A stretch of DNA of 64,000 nt, from contig NZ_JYKS01000039.1 in assembly GCF_000935045.1 (NCBI RefSeq), positions 1 to 64,000 of the forward strand. The letters are read 5' to 3'. The translations under genes and the position numbers were made by a program. The notes beneath the pieces were generated by a model. The model worked only from the letters and a program-made list of their open reading frames with translations, was not told the origin of the DNA and made no database searches. Positions 33,141 to 41,895 of the stretch are shown one piece after another; the stretch's first letter is position 1; every line of letters begins with the position of its first letter. This stretch comes from Pseudomonas sp. 10-1B. Its GTDB lineage: Bacteria > Pseudomonadota > Gammaproteobacteria > Pseudomonadales > Pseudomonadaceae.

Positions 33141-35630
33141 TCACTTCAGCCCAAGCTGCTTGCGCATGCGGGCAGTGATGGACTGCCGTGTCTTGCCCAT
33201 AGCGGCCCAAGGGTCGTCGACTTCCGCCAGGCGCTGGTGCACGTTGGCGATGTTCCACTGGTTGGCCCCCTTGAGCTGGGCCAGCTCCTCGCGCCAGATC
33301 GGCACCGAAACGGGCAAGCCTTCGCGTGCCCGCAGCGAATAGGCGCACACCGTGGTGGCACCTTTGCCGTTGCGCAAGTAGTCGATGAAGATCCGCCCGA
33401 CGCGGTTCTTTGGCCCGGATACAGCGCTCAAGCGGTCGGGGAACAGCTTGGCCAGGTAGGTGACGATGGCGTGGCTGAAGTCCTTCACTTCGTCCCAGCC
33501 GGCGCGCCGGGTCAACGGCACCACCACATGCATGCCCTTGCCACCGCTGGTTTTCAAAAATACCTTCAGGCCCAACTCATCGAGCAGGGTCAGCGTCAGT
33601 TGGGTCGCCTCCAGCATGGCTTTCCAGGGCAGGGCGGGGTCGGGATCGAGGTCCAGGACAAAACGGTCGGGTTTGTCGAAATCCTTGTCGGTAGCGTTCC
33701 AGGTGTGCAGCTCGAGCATGTTCATCTGGACAGCGCCCAGCAGTGTATCCGGGCGGTTTATGACCATCGCCGCCTGGCCTGCCTCGGCCTTTGCATAGCT
33801 GAGCACGTTGGCTATGTGCAGTTGCCCTGCATTTTTCTGGAAGAACAGCTCACCCGCCAGGCCGTCTGGGGCGCGTACCAACGCTACCGGGCGGTCTTTG
33901 AGTTGCGGCAGGATCCATTGGCTGAGGTCGGCGTAATACTCGGCCACCTCACGCTTGGTGATGCCACTGCTGGCGTCGATGACGCGCTCGGGATGGGTCA
34001 GGCGCAAGTCACCGAAGTTTTCCGCTGCCTTGGCTGGTTTGCTTTTGGGCACGGTGTTGCCGGGCATGGCACGCTCCAGGTCGATGGCGCTGGCGGGTTT
34101 GTCGTCGCGCAGGCCATGGAACACCGCGTGACGAACCACGCCGTCACGGGTCATCTGCGCATAGGCGACTTCGGCCAGCAAGTGTGGCTTGAGCCAATGC
34201 ACGCCCCGCGCTTCTGCCCCGGTTGGCGGCTTGGGCAGGGCGGGCTTGGCAACTTCGAGCGGTTCGAGCCGCGCATGGATGCTGGCCAGGGTGGTGCTGC
34301 TGAAGCCGGTACCCACCTTGCCGGCATAGCGCAGCGCGCCGCTGTCGTGGTCATGCAAGGCGAGCAAAAGTGCGCCAAAACCGCTGCGGCTGCCCTTGGG
34401 GTCGGTGTAGCCGACGATCACGAACTCCTGGCGTTGCTTGCACTTGAGCTTGACCCAGTCGGCACTTCGCCGCCCCAGGTAGGGGCTATCCACGCGTTTA
34501 CCGATCAGGCCCTCCAGCTTTAGGCGGCAGGCGCTGTCCAGCAGCGACTCGACCGGCTGGTCGAAGTCGGCGGAGAATTTCAGGTTGTCCGCCTGGTTGT
34601 GCTCCAGGAGCCGGCGCAGGGCTTCGCGCCGGTCCTGTAGCGCCACCTGGCGCAGGTCATGGCCACCGAGGAAAAGCAGGTCGAAAAGGTAGTAGGTAAT
34701 CTGCTCGTCATGCTCGGTATCGAAGGCATTCTGCAGGGCCTGGAAATCGGCCACGCCGTGTTCGTCGTTGACCACCATCTCGCCATCCAACCAGGCGGAA
34801 TCGACGCCCAGTTCGCGCAAGGCAGCGAGGTGGCCAGGCATCTTGGCGCTCCAGTCATGGCCGTTGCGGGTGAACAGGCGTATGTCATCGCCGTCGATCC
34901 GGGCCAGGATGCGGTAACCGTCGAACTTCACCTCGTACCGCCAGTCTCCGCTGGGTAGCGAGTCGACCAGTGTGGCCAGTTGAGGCTGCAGCAGGTCGGG
35001 TAATGCCGCCTTCTTGCCAGTAGCGGAGCGCTTGCGGGGTGCGGGCTTTGCCTTCACTGCGCCGAGCTTGGGCACCAGAGTGCGGTCACTCAGGACACTA
35101 TCGGGCTGCGCTTCGAGAATGTTGTATTCGCTTTCGCTGCGGGCCTGGCCATCGTCGGACTTGACCAGCATCCACTGTTCCTTCTTGCCGGCCAGGCGCG
35201 TACGGAACAGGTTCCACATGCCGCCGAGCTTTTCGCCTTGCAGGCGGAAACGCAGCTTGCCCTTGGCATAGGCTTGCTGCGCATCGCCTTCGGGTTCCCA
35301 GATCCCCCTGTCCCAGACGATTACATCGCCTGCACCGTAGTGGCCCTCGGGGATATGGCCTTCGAAGTTGGCGTAATCCAGCGGGTGATCCTCCACATGC
35401 ACGGCCAGGCGCCGTACCTTGGGGTCCAGCGACGGGCCCTTGGGGATCGCCCAGCTTTTCAGGGTGCCGTCGAGTTCCAGGCGAAAGTCGTAGTGCAGGT
35501 GGCTGGCGTCGTGCTTCTGGATACAGAACTGCAGTGCATGGGCCCGCTTGCCACGGCGGCCCTGGCCGCTGGGCTCGGGCGTGGCATTGAAGTCGCGCTT
35601 GCGCGCATATTCCTGCAGGGGCTTGGCCAT
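33141..35630 (-). CDS. ligD: Multifunctional ATP-dependent DNA ligase D (NHEJ)
   Basis: 829 residues in the Pseudomonas order phosphoesterase-ligase-polymerase. The phosphoesterase metal site appears as H40, H46, D48, R50 and H82, matching the spacing of P. aeruginosa LigD. The ligase nucleotidyl Lys is K235 in 'YEVKFDGYRI', with 'WLDGEMVV' and 'EGLIGKRVDSPY' motifs. The C-terminal primase-polymerase domain has 'FVLDLDPDPALPW'. It seals double-strand breaks with Ku. The ATG at 35630 follows GGAGCCCGCC; the longer open frame to 36020 is antisense to the next gene. Confidence 0.96.
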   Translation of the reverse strand: MAKPLQEYARKRDFNATPEPSGQGRRGKRAHALQFCIQKHDASHLHYDFRLELDGTLKSWAIPKGPSLDPKVRRLAVHVEDHPLDYANFEGHIPEGHYGAGDVIVWDRGIWEPEGDAQQAYAKGKLRFRLQGEKLGGMWNLFRTRLAGKKEQWMLVKSDDGQARSESEYNILEAQPDSVLSDRTLVPKLGAVKAKPAPRKRSATGKKAALPDLLQPQLATLVDSLPSGDWRYEVKFDGYRILARIDGDDIRLFTRNGHDWSAKMPGHLAALRELGVDSAWLDGEMVVNDEHGVADFQALQNAFDTEHDEQITYYLFDLLFLGGHDLRQVALQDRREALRRLLEHNQADNLKFSADFDQPVESLLDSACRLKLEGLIGKRVDSPYLGRRSADWVKLKCKQRQEFVIVGYTDPKGSRSGFGALLLALHDHDSGALRYAGKVGTGFSSTTLASIHARLEPLEVAKPALPKPPTGAEARGVHWLKPHLLAEVAYAQMTRDGVVRHAVFHGLRDDKPASAIDLERAMPGNTVPKSKPAKAAENFGDLRLTHPERVIDASSGITKREVAEYYADLSQWILPQLKDRPVALVRAPDGLAGELFFQKNAGQLHIANVLSYAKAEAGQAAMVINRPDTLLGAVQMNMLELHTWNATDKDFDKPDRFVLDLDPDPALPWKAMLEATQLTLTLLDELGLKVFLKTSGGKGMHVVVPLTRRAGWDEVKDFSHAIVTYLAKLFPDRLSAVSGPKNRVGRIFIDYLRNGKGATTVCAYSLRAREGLPVSVPIWREELAQLKGANQWNIANVHQRLAEVDDPWAAMGKTRQSITARMRKQLGLK

Positions 35631-35781
35631 GGCGGGCTCCGGGCGGTTCGCAGTCTCTAAGCTGGGAGGCAGCGGCCGGTGCGGGAGTTCAAAAAATCGA
35701 CGATCTCCCAGGCTGAAAAACTCTGAATTTTCCGCCGCTGTGCGTAGTCGACCGATTGAATCCACCTGACGGAGAACGCAT

Positions 35782-36246
35782 ATGGCCAGAGCAGATGAAC
35801 CGAAGCCATACACCCCAAGCGAAATCGACGACACCGAAGACCGCATGGGCAGTGTCCATGAGCTGGACTTCGACGAGCGTCTGGATGAGCGCGAGGGGCG
35901 GGTAGGGGATGAGCGGCCGGCCGCGGACGTCGCCCGGGAGTTCCCGCCCCGGCGCGTGGCCGAGAGCGGCATGACCGGGGGCGAAGCGCTGAGCGACAGC
36001 CAACATGAGGATAATGTCACCTACGACGACCTGAGCCCGGACACTTTGCTGGACGAAACCGGAGCCCGCGACCCGCACGAACCGGGCGGTAGCGGTGGCC
36101 CGGCGGACAAGACCCTGCGACGGGTGGATGCCGATGAGATCGGCGGTGGCATAGGCTTGGACGAAGCTGAACTGGCCCGTTCCGCGCCACTGGATGGCGA
36201 GCCGTGGACGGACGACGTGATCGATGAAGAGGGGAGCAAACCATGA
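35782..36246 (+). CDS. Acidic uncharacterised protein upstream of metallothionein
   Basis: 154 residues, very acidic (many Asp and Glu), no hydrophobic segment and probably disordered: 'PYTPSEIDDTEDRMGSVHELDFDERLDEREGR'. ACGGAGAACGCAT gives a ribosome site. Its stop overlaps the metallothionein start by ATGA, so both are made from one message. I know of no tested function; a metal-buffering or chaperone role is speculation. Confidence 0.8.
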   Translation: MARADEPKPYTPSEIDDTEDRMGSVHELDFDERLDEREGRVGDERPAADVAREFPPRRVAESGMTGGEALSDSQHEDNVTYDDLSPDTLLDETGARDPHEPGGSGGPADKTLRRVDADEIGGGIGLDEAELARSAPLDGEPWTDDVIDEEGSKP

Positions 36247-36473
36247 ACGAACTGCGTTGTGCCTGTGCCAATTGTTCCTGCACCGTGGATGCCAATGCCC
36301 TGCAACTGGAGGGCAAGGTGTATTGCTGCGAGGCCTGTGCCCGCGGGCACCGTAATGGCGAGCCGTGCCGGATGAGCGATTGCCATTGTGCTGAGGCGGC
36401 AAAACCTGCTGAAAGCGCGGTGGACAATGCGCTGGATGAGACTTTTCCGGCCAGTGACCCGATTTCACCTTGA
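36243..36473 (+). CDS. Bacterial metallothionein
   Basis: 76 residues. Ten Cys (6, 8, 11, 13, 28, 29, 32, 42, 47, 49) and His36/His48 follow the pattern of Pseudomonas/cyanobacterial zinc metallothioneins: 'CACANCSCTVD' and 'YCCEACARGH'. It would bind Zn or Cd in a four-metal cluster in the cytosol. The C-terminal tail 'ESAVDNALDETFPASDPISP' is the long disordered extension known from Pseudomonas homologues. Coupled to the acidic gene upstream. Confidence 0.92.
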   Translation: MNELRCACANCSCTVDANALQLEGKVYCCEACARGHRNGEPCRMSDCHCAEAAKPAESAVDNALDETFPASDPISP

Positions 36474-36486
36474 TCGTTGTGCGGCA

Positions 36487-36720
36487 GGCGGTCCCGCGAA
36501 GAATCCAACTCGGTGGATGGCACCGGCTTTGCCGGTGTTCGCGGGCATGCCCGCTCCCACGGGTATGGCGCGAGGCCGAAACCTGCACAGTATCTGTGGG
36601 AGCGGGCGAGCCCGCGAAGAATCCAGCGCGGTGGATGGCACCGGCTTTGCCGGTGTTCGCGGGCATGCCCGCTCCCACAGGTATGACGCGAGGCCGAAAC
36701 CTGCACTGCTCCTGTGGAGG
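36487..36720. repeat. Two tandem REP-linker units (period 118 bp)
   Basis: The unit 'cccgcgaagaatcca...cggtggatggcaccggctttgccggtgttcgcgggcatgcccgctcccac' occurs twice, with 'gaatcc' at 36501 and 36619. Each holds two opposed REP arms and the linker hairpin 'caccggctttgccggtg'. It separates the metallothionein gene from a convergent gene. Confidence 0.88.
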
Positions 36721-36721
36721 G

Positions 36722-37150
36722 TCAGTGGGTCTGCCAGATACCGTTGTTGCGCTCGCAATCGGTGCGGGCCTGGCCGAGGCTGGGGGTGTCGTAGTAGTAG
36801 GTGATCACCCGCGCATCCTTGGGCAACGCCGGGCTATCGCCGCCGATGGCCTTGGGGTTGGCCAACGCCTCCTGGGTCAACGGTGCGATACAGCTGCCGA
36901 CGCTGCCGTCCGCGCAGCGCGCTACCTCGTGCTTTTCGCTGTTGAGCATATCCTTGCTTTCGTTGCTGCACGACCAGTTGATCGCTTCGGCGGGCAGGTT
37001 ACTGTAGCTGTAGCAGGTGTGCTGCTCCACCGGTTTGACCGCCTCGCTGGAGGAGCGGGTCAGCACGTCGCAGGCTTTGCCCAGTACTTGGCCACTAGCC
37101 AGGCTGGCAAGCATCAAGATCAACACTGACTTCAAGACGGGGACACGCAT
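36722..37150 (-). CDS. Exported cysteine-containing protein, unknown function
   Basis: 142 residues. A signal peptide is visible ('VLKSVLILMLASLASGQVLG'), then a soluble part with six Cys ('KACDVLTR', 'HTCYSYS', 'WSCSNES', 'ARCADGSVGSC', 'DCERNNG') that could form three disulfides in the periplasm. I recognise no domain. It ends immediately next to a REP unit. The gene order upstream (UPF0104 protein) is on the same strand but separated. Confidence 0.7.
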   Translation of the reverse strand: MRVPVLKSVLILMLASLASGQVLGKACDVLTRSSSEAVKPVEQHTCYSYSNLPAEAINWSCSNESKDMLNSEKHEVARCADGSVGSCIAPLTQEALANPKAIGGDSPALPKDARVITYYYDTPSLGQARTDCERNNGIWQTH

Positions 37151-37184
37151 TTGCCACCTCCCGGGCCAGGGGCCCTTGCAAGGT

Positions 37185-38132
37185 CTAGGCTGGCTTGTCG
37201 CGCTGGCGCATGGCCTTGGCGCGTTTTTCCAGGATCAGGTAGGAGACCACCGCCAGCAGCAGCGGCACCAGGTAGTACAGTGTGCGATAGCCCAGCAGCG
37301 CCGCCACCAGTGCGCCCTGGGCAAGCTGCCCGTGTAGCAGGGCCAGGAACACGGTTTCCAGTACGCCTAGGCCGGCCGGGATATGCGCCACCACACCCGC
37401 CACGCAGCTGATCAACAGGATGCCGAGTATCGACGGGTAGAAGGCTGGGCCAGGCAGCAGCCAGAAGATCAGCAGTGCCATCAGTGCCCAATTGCTGGCA
37501 CCGAGTGCCACCTGGCACAGGGCCAGGCGCAGCGACGGCAGGGTGACTTCATGCTCGCGCCAGCGCCAGGTGCGCTTTTTGGCGAAACCACAGGCCAGCA
37601 GGTAGCCCACGGCAATGGCCAGCAACAGCAGGCCGATCAGTTGCAAGCCGGTGGCGCCTACCGCCCAGCTGCTGGGCAGTTCGACCAGGCGCAAGGCGAA
37701 CAACGTGCCGGCCAGCAGCATGTAGCCCATCCAGTTGGTCAGCAGGCCCAGGGTAAGGATGCGCGTGATCGTCGCCGCATCCAGGCCCAGGCGGCTGTAC
37801 AGCCGGTAACGCAAGGCGACGCCACCCACCCAGGTGGTGAAATTGAGGTTGAAGGCGTAGCACACGAAGGCCACCGGCAATACCTGCCGGGCCGGCAGGT
37901 GGTGGCCGGTGTAGGCGCGTGCCAGCAGATCATAGCTGGCGAACGTCAGGTAGCTGCACAAGGCAAGTGCTAGGCCGACGGCCAGGGTACCGGGCTTATA
38001 GGCCAGCAACGACTGGCGCACCTCGTTCCAGTCGAGGTTGCGTACCAGCAGGTACAGCAGCGCAGGGACCAGGATCAGGAACAACAGGGTGAACAGGCGC
38101 TTGGCCCAGGTTTGCCAACGTTTTCGGTCCAT
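37185..38132 (-). CDS. YbhN/UPF0104 membrane protein (lysylphosphatidylglycerol synthase TM-like)
   Basis: 315 residues with about eight membrane helices, 'FAFVCYAFNLNFTTWVGGVALRYRLYSRLG'-type core and 'AHIPAGLGVLETVFLALL', the conserved segments of the UPF0104/LPG-synthase transmembrane family. These proteins flip or traffic lipids. Its start overlaps the clsB stop (TGATG), reproducing the E. coli ybhP-ybhO-ybhN order. The longer open frame upstream is antisense-like clsB sequence in another frame. Confidence 0.88.
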   Translation of the reverse strand: MDRKRWQTWAKRLFTLLFLILVPALLYLLVRNLDWNEVRQSLLAYKPGTLAVGLALALCSYLTFASYDLLARAYTGHHLPARQVLPVAFVCYAFNLNFTTWVGGVALRYRLYSRLGLDAATITRILTLGLLTNWMGYMLLAGTLFALRLVELPSSWAVGATGLQLIGLLLLAIAVGYLLACGFAKKRTWRWREHEVTLPSLRLALCQVALGASNWALMALLIFWLLPGPAFYPSILGILLISCVAGVVAHIPAGLGVLETVFLALLHGQLAQGALVAALLGYRTLYYLVPLLLAVVSYLILEKRAKAMRQRDKPA

Positions 38133-39334
38133 CAGGTCTTGCCCTCGTGAAAGCCACCCTGGGTTTCGACTTCCGGCTGCACGGAGCGCAAACGCTGGCG
38201 GTGCGCCGGGAACCAGCCGGCAATACGCGGGAAATGACGGATGACGTGGAAGCAGACGAAGATCAGCGGTGCCCGCCACCAGTAACCACGGACCATGCGT
38301 TCCAGGGTGACCGGCTTGCACTGCTCGCTGGCCAAGGCCTGCAGATGCTGGTTGAGCTGCTGGTTGAAGGCCCGATCGCGGATGAACAGGTTGGCCTCCA
38401 GGTTGAACGACAGGCTCAGCGGGTCCAGGTTGCTTGAGCCGACGGTGGCCCACTGCTCGTCCACCAGTGCCACCTTGCCGTGCAAGGGCCGCTGACAGTA
38501 CTCGTGAATGACCACGCCGTCGCGCAGCAGGTAGTTGTAAAGCAGCCGCGACAGCGCCCGGACCCAGCGCATGTCTGGCTGGCCCTGCAGGATCAGCCGC
38601 ACCTGCACACCTCGCCGGGCAGCATTGCGCAACTCACGCATCAACCGGTAGCCCGGGAAGAAATAGGCGTTTGCCACCACGATTCGCTGCTTGGCACTGC
38701 GAAACGCCTGCAAGTAGTGGGCTTCGATATCGGTACTGCGCAGCCCGTTGTCGCGCTCGACCAGCACAGCACTGCTGGCCCCGGCAGGTTCGGTCAGCGG
38801 GCGTACCGCACTGGGCGGCTGCAGCACCGGCGACATCAGCCGCTTGCTGGCGGCATGCACCTGCGCCACTACCGGGCCGGTGACTTCGACGGCGTAGTCC
38901 TGCTTGGCCATCGCACCAAAGTCGCCAAGGTGGTCGGCACTGTAGTTGATGCCGCCAATGAATGCGCGCTCACCGTCGACCACCACGATCTTGCGGTGCA
39001 GGCGCCGAAACAGGTTGGTGCGCATGCCCACCAACCGGGGCTGCGGGTCGAATGCGTGGAAGCTGACCCCGGCATCGGTCATGGCGGCAATGAACGGCGC
39101 AGGCAGGTCAGCGGTACCGTAACCGTCCACGACCACCTCGACGCGCACGCCCCGGTGCGCGGCATCGATCAATACCTGCTGCAATTGCTGGCCAACCTTG
39201 TCATCGAAGATGATGAAGGTTTCCAGCAGGATTTCTTCCCGTGCCTGGGCCATGGCCTCGAATACACGGGGGTAGTATTGCTCGCCATTGATCAGCAACT
39301 GCACGCGGTTGCCGTCTACCCAAGGTCGGTTCAC
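38132..39334 (-). CDS. clsB: Cardiolipin synthase B (phospholipase D superfamily)
   Basis: 400 residues with two HKD motifs: 'RLHRKIVVVDGERAFIGGIN' and 'PLHGKVALVDEQWATVGSSNLD', the two half-sites of PLD enzymes. Homologue of E. coli ClsB (YbhO), which makes cardiolipin from phosphatidylglycerol at the inner membrane. The start is a GTG at 39334 that overlaps the TGA of the YbhP gene (GTGA). Downstream it overlaps ybhN. Confidence 0.93.
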   Translation of the reverse strand: MNRPWVDGNRVQLLINGEQYYPRVFEAMAQAREEILLETFIIFDDKVGQQLQQVLIDAAHRGVRVEVVVDGYGTADLPAPFIAAMTDAGVSFHAFDPQPRLVGMRTNLFRRLHRKIVVVDGERAFIGGINYSADHLGDFGAMAKQDYAVEVTGPVVAQVHAASKRLMSPVLQPPSAVRPLTEPAGASSAVLVERDNGLRSTDIEAHYLQAFRSAKQRIVVANAYFFPGYRLMRELRNAARRGVQVRLILQGQPDMRWVRALSRLLYNYLLRDGVVIHEYCQRPLHGKVALVDEQWATVGSSNLDPLSLSFNLEANLFIRDRAFNQQLNQHLQALASEQCKPVTLERMVRGYWWRAPLIFVCFHVIRHFPRIAGWFPAHRQRLRSVQPEVETQGGFHEGKT

Positions 39335-40116
39335 AGGTTGATCTCCGCGGCCAAGGGGGCATGGTCGGACAGGTGCGACCAGGGGTACTTCGACAGCACC
39401 TGGGCATCGCCGGGCATGGCGTTGCGCAAATAGATGCGGTCCAGGCGCAACAGCGGCAGGCGGGCCGGAAAACTGCGCGCCGGGACACCGAAATGCTCGC
39501 CGAAGGCCTCGATCAGGTGTTCGCTCAGCACGGCGTCGGCCTTCAGCCGCCAATCGTTGAAATCGCCGGCAATGATCACCGGCGCCTTGGGCGGCAGGCT
39601 ATCGAGCAGCTCCAGCAGCAGCCTGACCTGGCTCTGCCGGTGGGCTTCGCGCAGGCCCAAGTGCACGCACACCGCATGTACCTGCTCATGGCCCGGCACC
39701 TCCAGTTGGCAATGCAGCAGGCCGCGCTGCTCGTTGCCCTGCACCGAGACGTCCAGGTTGTTGAAGCTGCTGATGGGGAATTTCGACAACAGGGCATTGC
39801 CGTGGTCGCCATGGGGATACACGGCATTGCGGCCATAAGCGAACTGTGGCCACATGCTGTCGGCGAGGAACTCGTATTGCGGCGTTTCCGGCCAGGCTGG
39901 ATGGCGCAGGGCATGCTGTTGGTGGTTGCCATGCACCTCCTGAAGAAACACCAGGTCGGCGCCAGTGGCACGCACGGCCTCACGCAACTCGGGCAGGATG
40001 AAGCGCCGGTTGAACAAGGTGAAGCCCTTGTGCACGTTCAGCGTCAGTACATTGAGCCGGCGTACGGCGGTGACCTTGTCGATGATGCAGTGCGGGGCGG
40101 GCAAGGTCCTGTTCAC
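39331..40116 (-). CDS. YbhP-like endonuclease/exonuclease/phosphatase protein
   Basis: 261 residues of the EEP fold: 'LNVLTLNVHKGFT' (metal-binding Asn), 'ADLVFLQEVHGNHQQH' (Glu), 'APVIIAGDFNDWR' (GDFN) and C-terminal 'WSHLSDHAPLAAEI' (SDH). This matches YbhP, encoded upstream of clsB in E. coli. It may act on a phosphodiester of a lipid intermediate. Start GTG at 40116, overlapping the DUF72 stop (GTGA). Confidence 0.87.
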   Translation of the reverse strand: MNRTLPAPHCIIDKVTAVRRLNVLTLNVHKGFTLFNRRFILPELREAVRATGADLVFLQEVHGNHQQHALRHPAWPETPQYEFLADSMWPQFAYGRNAVYPHGDHGNALLSKFPISSFNNLDVSVQGNEQRGLLHCQLEVPGHEQVHAVCVHLGLREAHRQSQVRLLLELLDSLPPKAPVIIAGDFNDWRLKADAVLSEHLIEAFGEHFGVPARSFPARLPLLRLDRIYLRNAMPGDAQVLSKYPWSHLSDHAPLAAEINL

Positions 40117-41030
40117 AGGGCCACCTCCGGCACCACGCCCGGCTCGGTCATCAGTTCGTGGTCCAGCGACAGCTTCTGCAACAGGCGCCGGGCATCGTAG
40201 GGCGCGTGCACTTTCTGGTCGTTGTCGAAGTAGCAGTAGACATCGCGGGTCGCGCGGCGTGGTGGCGGGCCCTGAACGATCAATTGGGCGTCCTCGGGCT
40301 GGCTGCCTTGGCTCCAGTGCAGGATCCGCTGCTTCCAACGCCGCAACGCCTGCGCCGTGTAGCCACTGCTGTACAGCTCGACGTCGCCATGCAGGCGCAT
40401 GTAGACGAAATCGGCGGTAACGTCCTCGACATAAGGCCATTTCCCGGCACTGTCGGACACCACCAGCGCCACGCGGTGTTTGCGCAGCAGCTTGATGAAC
40501 GCTTCGCACCGGAAGCTTTCATGGCGTATTTCCACGGCATGGCGCAACCGAGCATTGCCATTGATATCGGTGCCGCCATTGCCCCGCAGGTACTGCGCAC
40601 AACCTTGCGCGCATTCGCAGGCGGCCTTGCGGTTACGCGGCAGCAGTTCGAAGAACCGGGCGAAGCGGGCCTCGTCGAACTTCATGCTCGGTGGAAACTG
40701 CCACAGCAACGGCCCCAACTTCTTGCCGAGCAACAGCGGCCCCGAAGCGAAGAAGTTAGCCACGGGTTCTTCGATATCCTTGAGCCGGCGCACATGGGTG
40801 ATGTAACGCGGGCCCTTGACCGCGAACACGAAGCCGTCCGGCGTTGCATCCCGCCAGCCCCGGTAGCGTTCGGGCGTTTGCAGGCTGTAGAACGAACCGT
40901 TGATCTCGATGCTGTTGACCGCCCGCGAGGCAAACGCCAGTTCGTCATCCTGGCGTAGGCCTTTGGGGTAGAAATCCTTGCGCCAGGGGCCGTAGCGCCA
41001 GCCGGAAATACCGATGCGGATATCGCTCAC
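40113..41030 (-). CDS. DUF72 family protein
   Basis: 305 residues: 'IRIGISGWRYGPWRKDFYPKGL', 'VNSIEINGSFYSLQTPERY', 'LGPLLWQFPPSM', 'RHAVEIRHESF' and 'ADFVYMRLHG' are the standard DUF72 (YecE-like) TIM-barrel signatures. No reaction is established. The GTG start at 41030 has AGGAACGCA upstream. First gene of the four-gene operon DUF72-ybhP-clsB-ybhN in which all junctions overlap. Confidence 0.9.
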   Translation of the reverse strand: MSDIRIGISGWRYGPWRKDFYPKGLRQDDELAFASRAVNSIEINGSFYSLQTPERYRGWRDATPDGFVFAVKGPRYITHVRRLKDIEEPVANFFASGPLLLGKKLGPLLWQFPPSMKFDEARFARFFELLPRNRKAACECAQGCAQYLRGNGGTDINGNARLRHAVEIRHESFRCEAFIKLLRKHRVALVVSDSAGKWPYVEDVTADFVYMRLHGDVELYSSGYTAQALRRWKQRILHWSQGSQPEDAQLIVQGPPPRRATRDVYCYFDNDQKVHAPYDARRLLQKLSLDHELMTEPGVVPEVAL

Positions 41031-41211
41031 ACTGCGTTCCTCATTGCCGGGTCCTTGTTCGGTCGCACTCGCTCTGAAAGTGCGACTGAAGAAAACCGGC
41101 CAGGGTTCAGCGCGATTGACCAACGGGACGCGGGTAATGACGCGTTGAACTTTGCGGCCGATGACGTTTCCACCGGATAGCGGCTTATGAGGACGGGCGT
41201 CGGAGGCAAGC

Positions 41212-41763
41212 ATGGCCAGACATATCATCCACTTCACCGGGCCGATCAACTCGTCGACCTGTGGCAACCTGATCAATACCTGCTCGCGGGCGATGCAGCA
41301 GGGGGCCGAAATTCTGCAACTGAACATCGCTACCATGGGCGGGGAGTGCAGCTACGGGTTCACCCTGTACAACTTCCTGCGGGCGCTACCCATCGAGGTG
41401 CATACCCACAACCTGGGCACGGTGGAGTCCATGGGCAATATCCTGTTCCTGGCTGGGGAGCGGCGCACGGCGTGCAGTTTCAGCAAGTTCCTGTTCCATC
41501 CGTTCCACTGGACCTTGCATGGCTCGGTGGACCATTCACGGATGGCCGAGTATGCGATGAGCCTGGATTATGACTTGCGGCTGTATGCGCAGATCGTGGC
41601 CGAGCGCACCGAGGGGGCGGTCGAGGTACTGGATGTGCCGCGGTACCTGATGGCGTATCCGCGGATACTGGGGCCGGCGGAAGCGCTCGAAAGCGGGATG
41701 ATTCATGCCATTGACGAGATGCCGATCGAGGTGGAGGCGTCTCAGTGGAGCGTACATGCCTGA
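41212..41763 (+). CDS. ClpP-like protease-fold protein
   Basis: 183 residues of ClpP/crotonase fold: 'IIHFTGPINSSTCGNLINTC', the nucleophile-elbow 'NLGTVESMGNILFLAGERR' (Ser aligning with ClpP Ser) and 'SFSKFLFHPFHW' (His aligning with ClpP His). At the position of ClpP's catalytic Asp, 'AYPRILGPAEALESGMIHAID', Pro appears to replace it in an alignment by eye. It is much shorter than SppA and has no signal peptide. Self-standing gene; probably an uncharacterised peptidase or a non-catalytic relative. Confidence 0.78.
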   Translation: MARHIIHFTGPINSSTCGNLINTCSRAMQQGAEILQLNIATMGGECSYGFTLYNFLRALPIEVHTHNLGTVESMGNILFLAGERRTACSFSKFLFHPFHWTLHGSVDHSRMAEYAMSLDYDLRLYAQIVAERTEGAVEVLDVPRYLMAYPRILGPAEALESGMIHAIDEMPIEVEASQWSVHA

Positions 41764-41780
41764 ATGGTCGCGGTGGCTGT

Positions 41781-41880
41781 ACTGGCCTATTCGCGGGCAT
41801 GCCCGCTCCCACAGGTTCACCACATGTCTCAAGGCCTGTGCAGTACCTGTGGGAGCGGGCTTGCCCGCGAATAGGCCAGT
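41781..41880. repeat. Perfectly flanked inverted REP pair
   Basis: 'actggcctattcgcgggcatgcccgctcccaca' is mirrored by 'tgtgggagcgggcttgcccgcgaataggccagt', around a 34-bp loop. The outermost 10 bp are also inverted repeats. It lies between convergent genes and could serve as a bidirectional terminator. Confidence 0.85.
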
Positions 41881-41895
41881 ACAGGCAAAGCAGGT

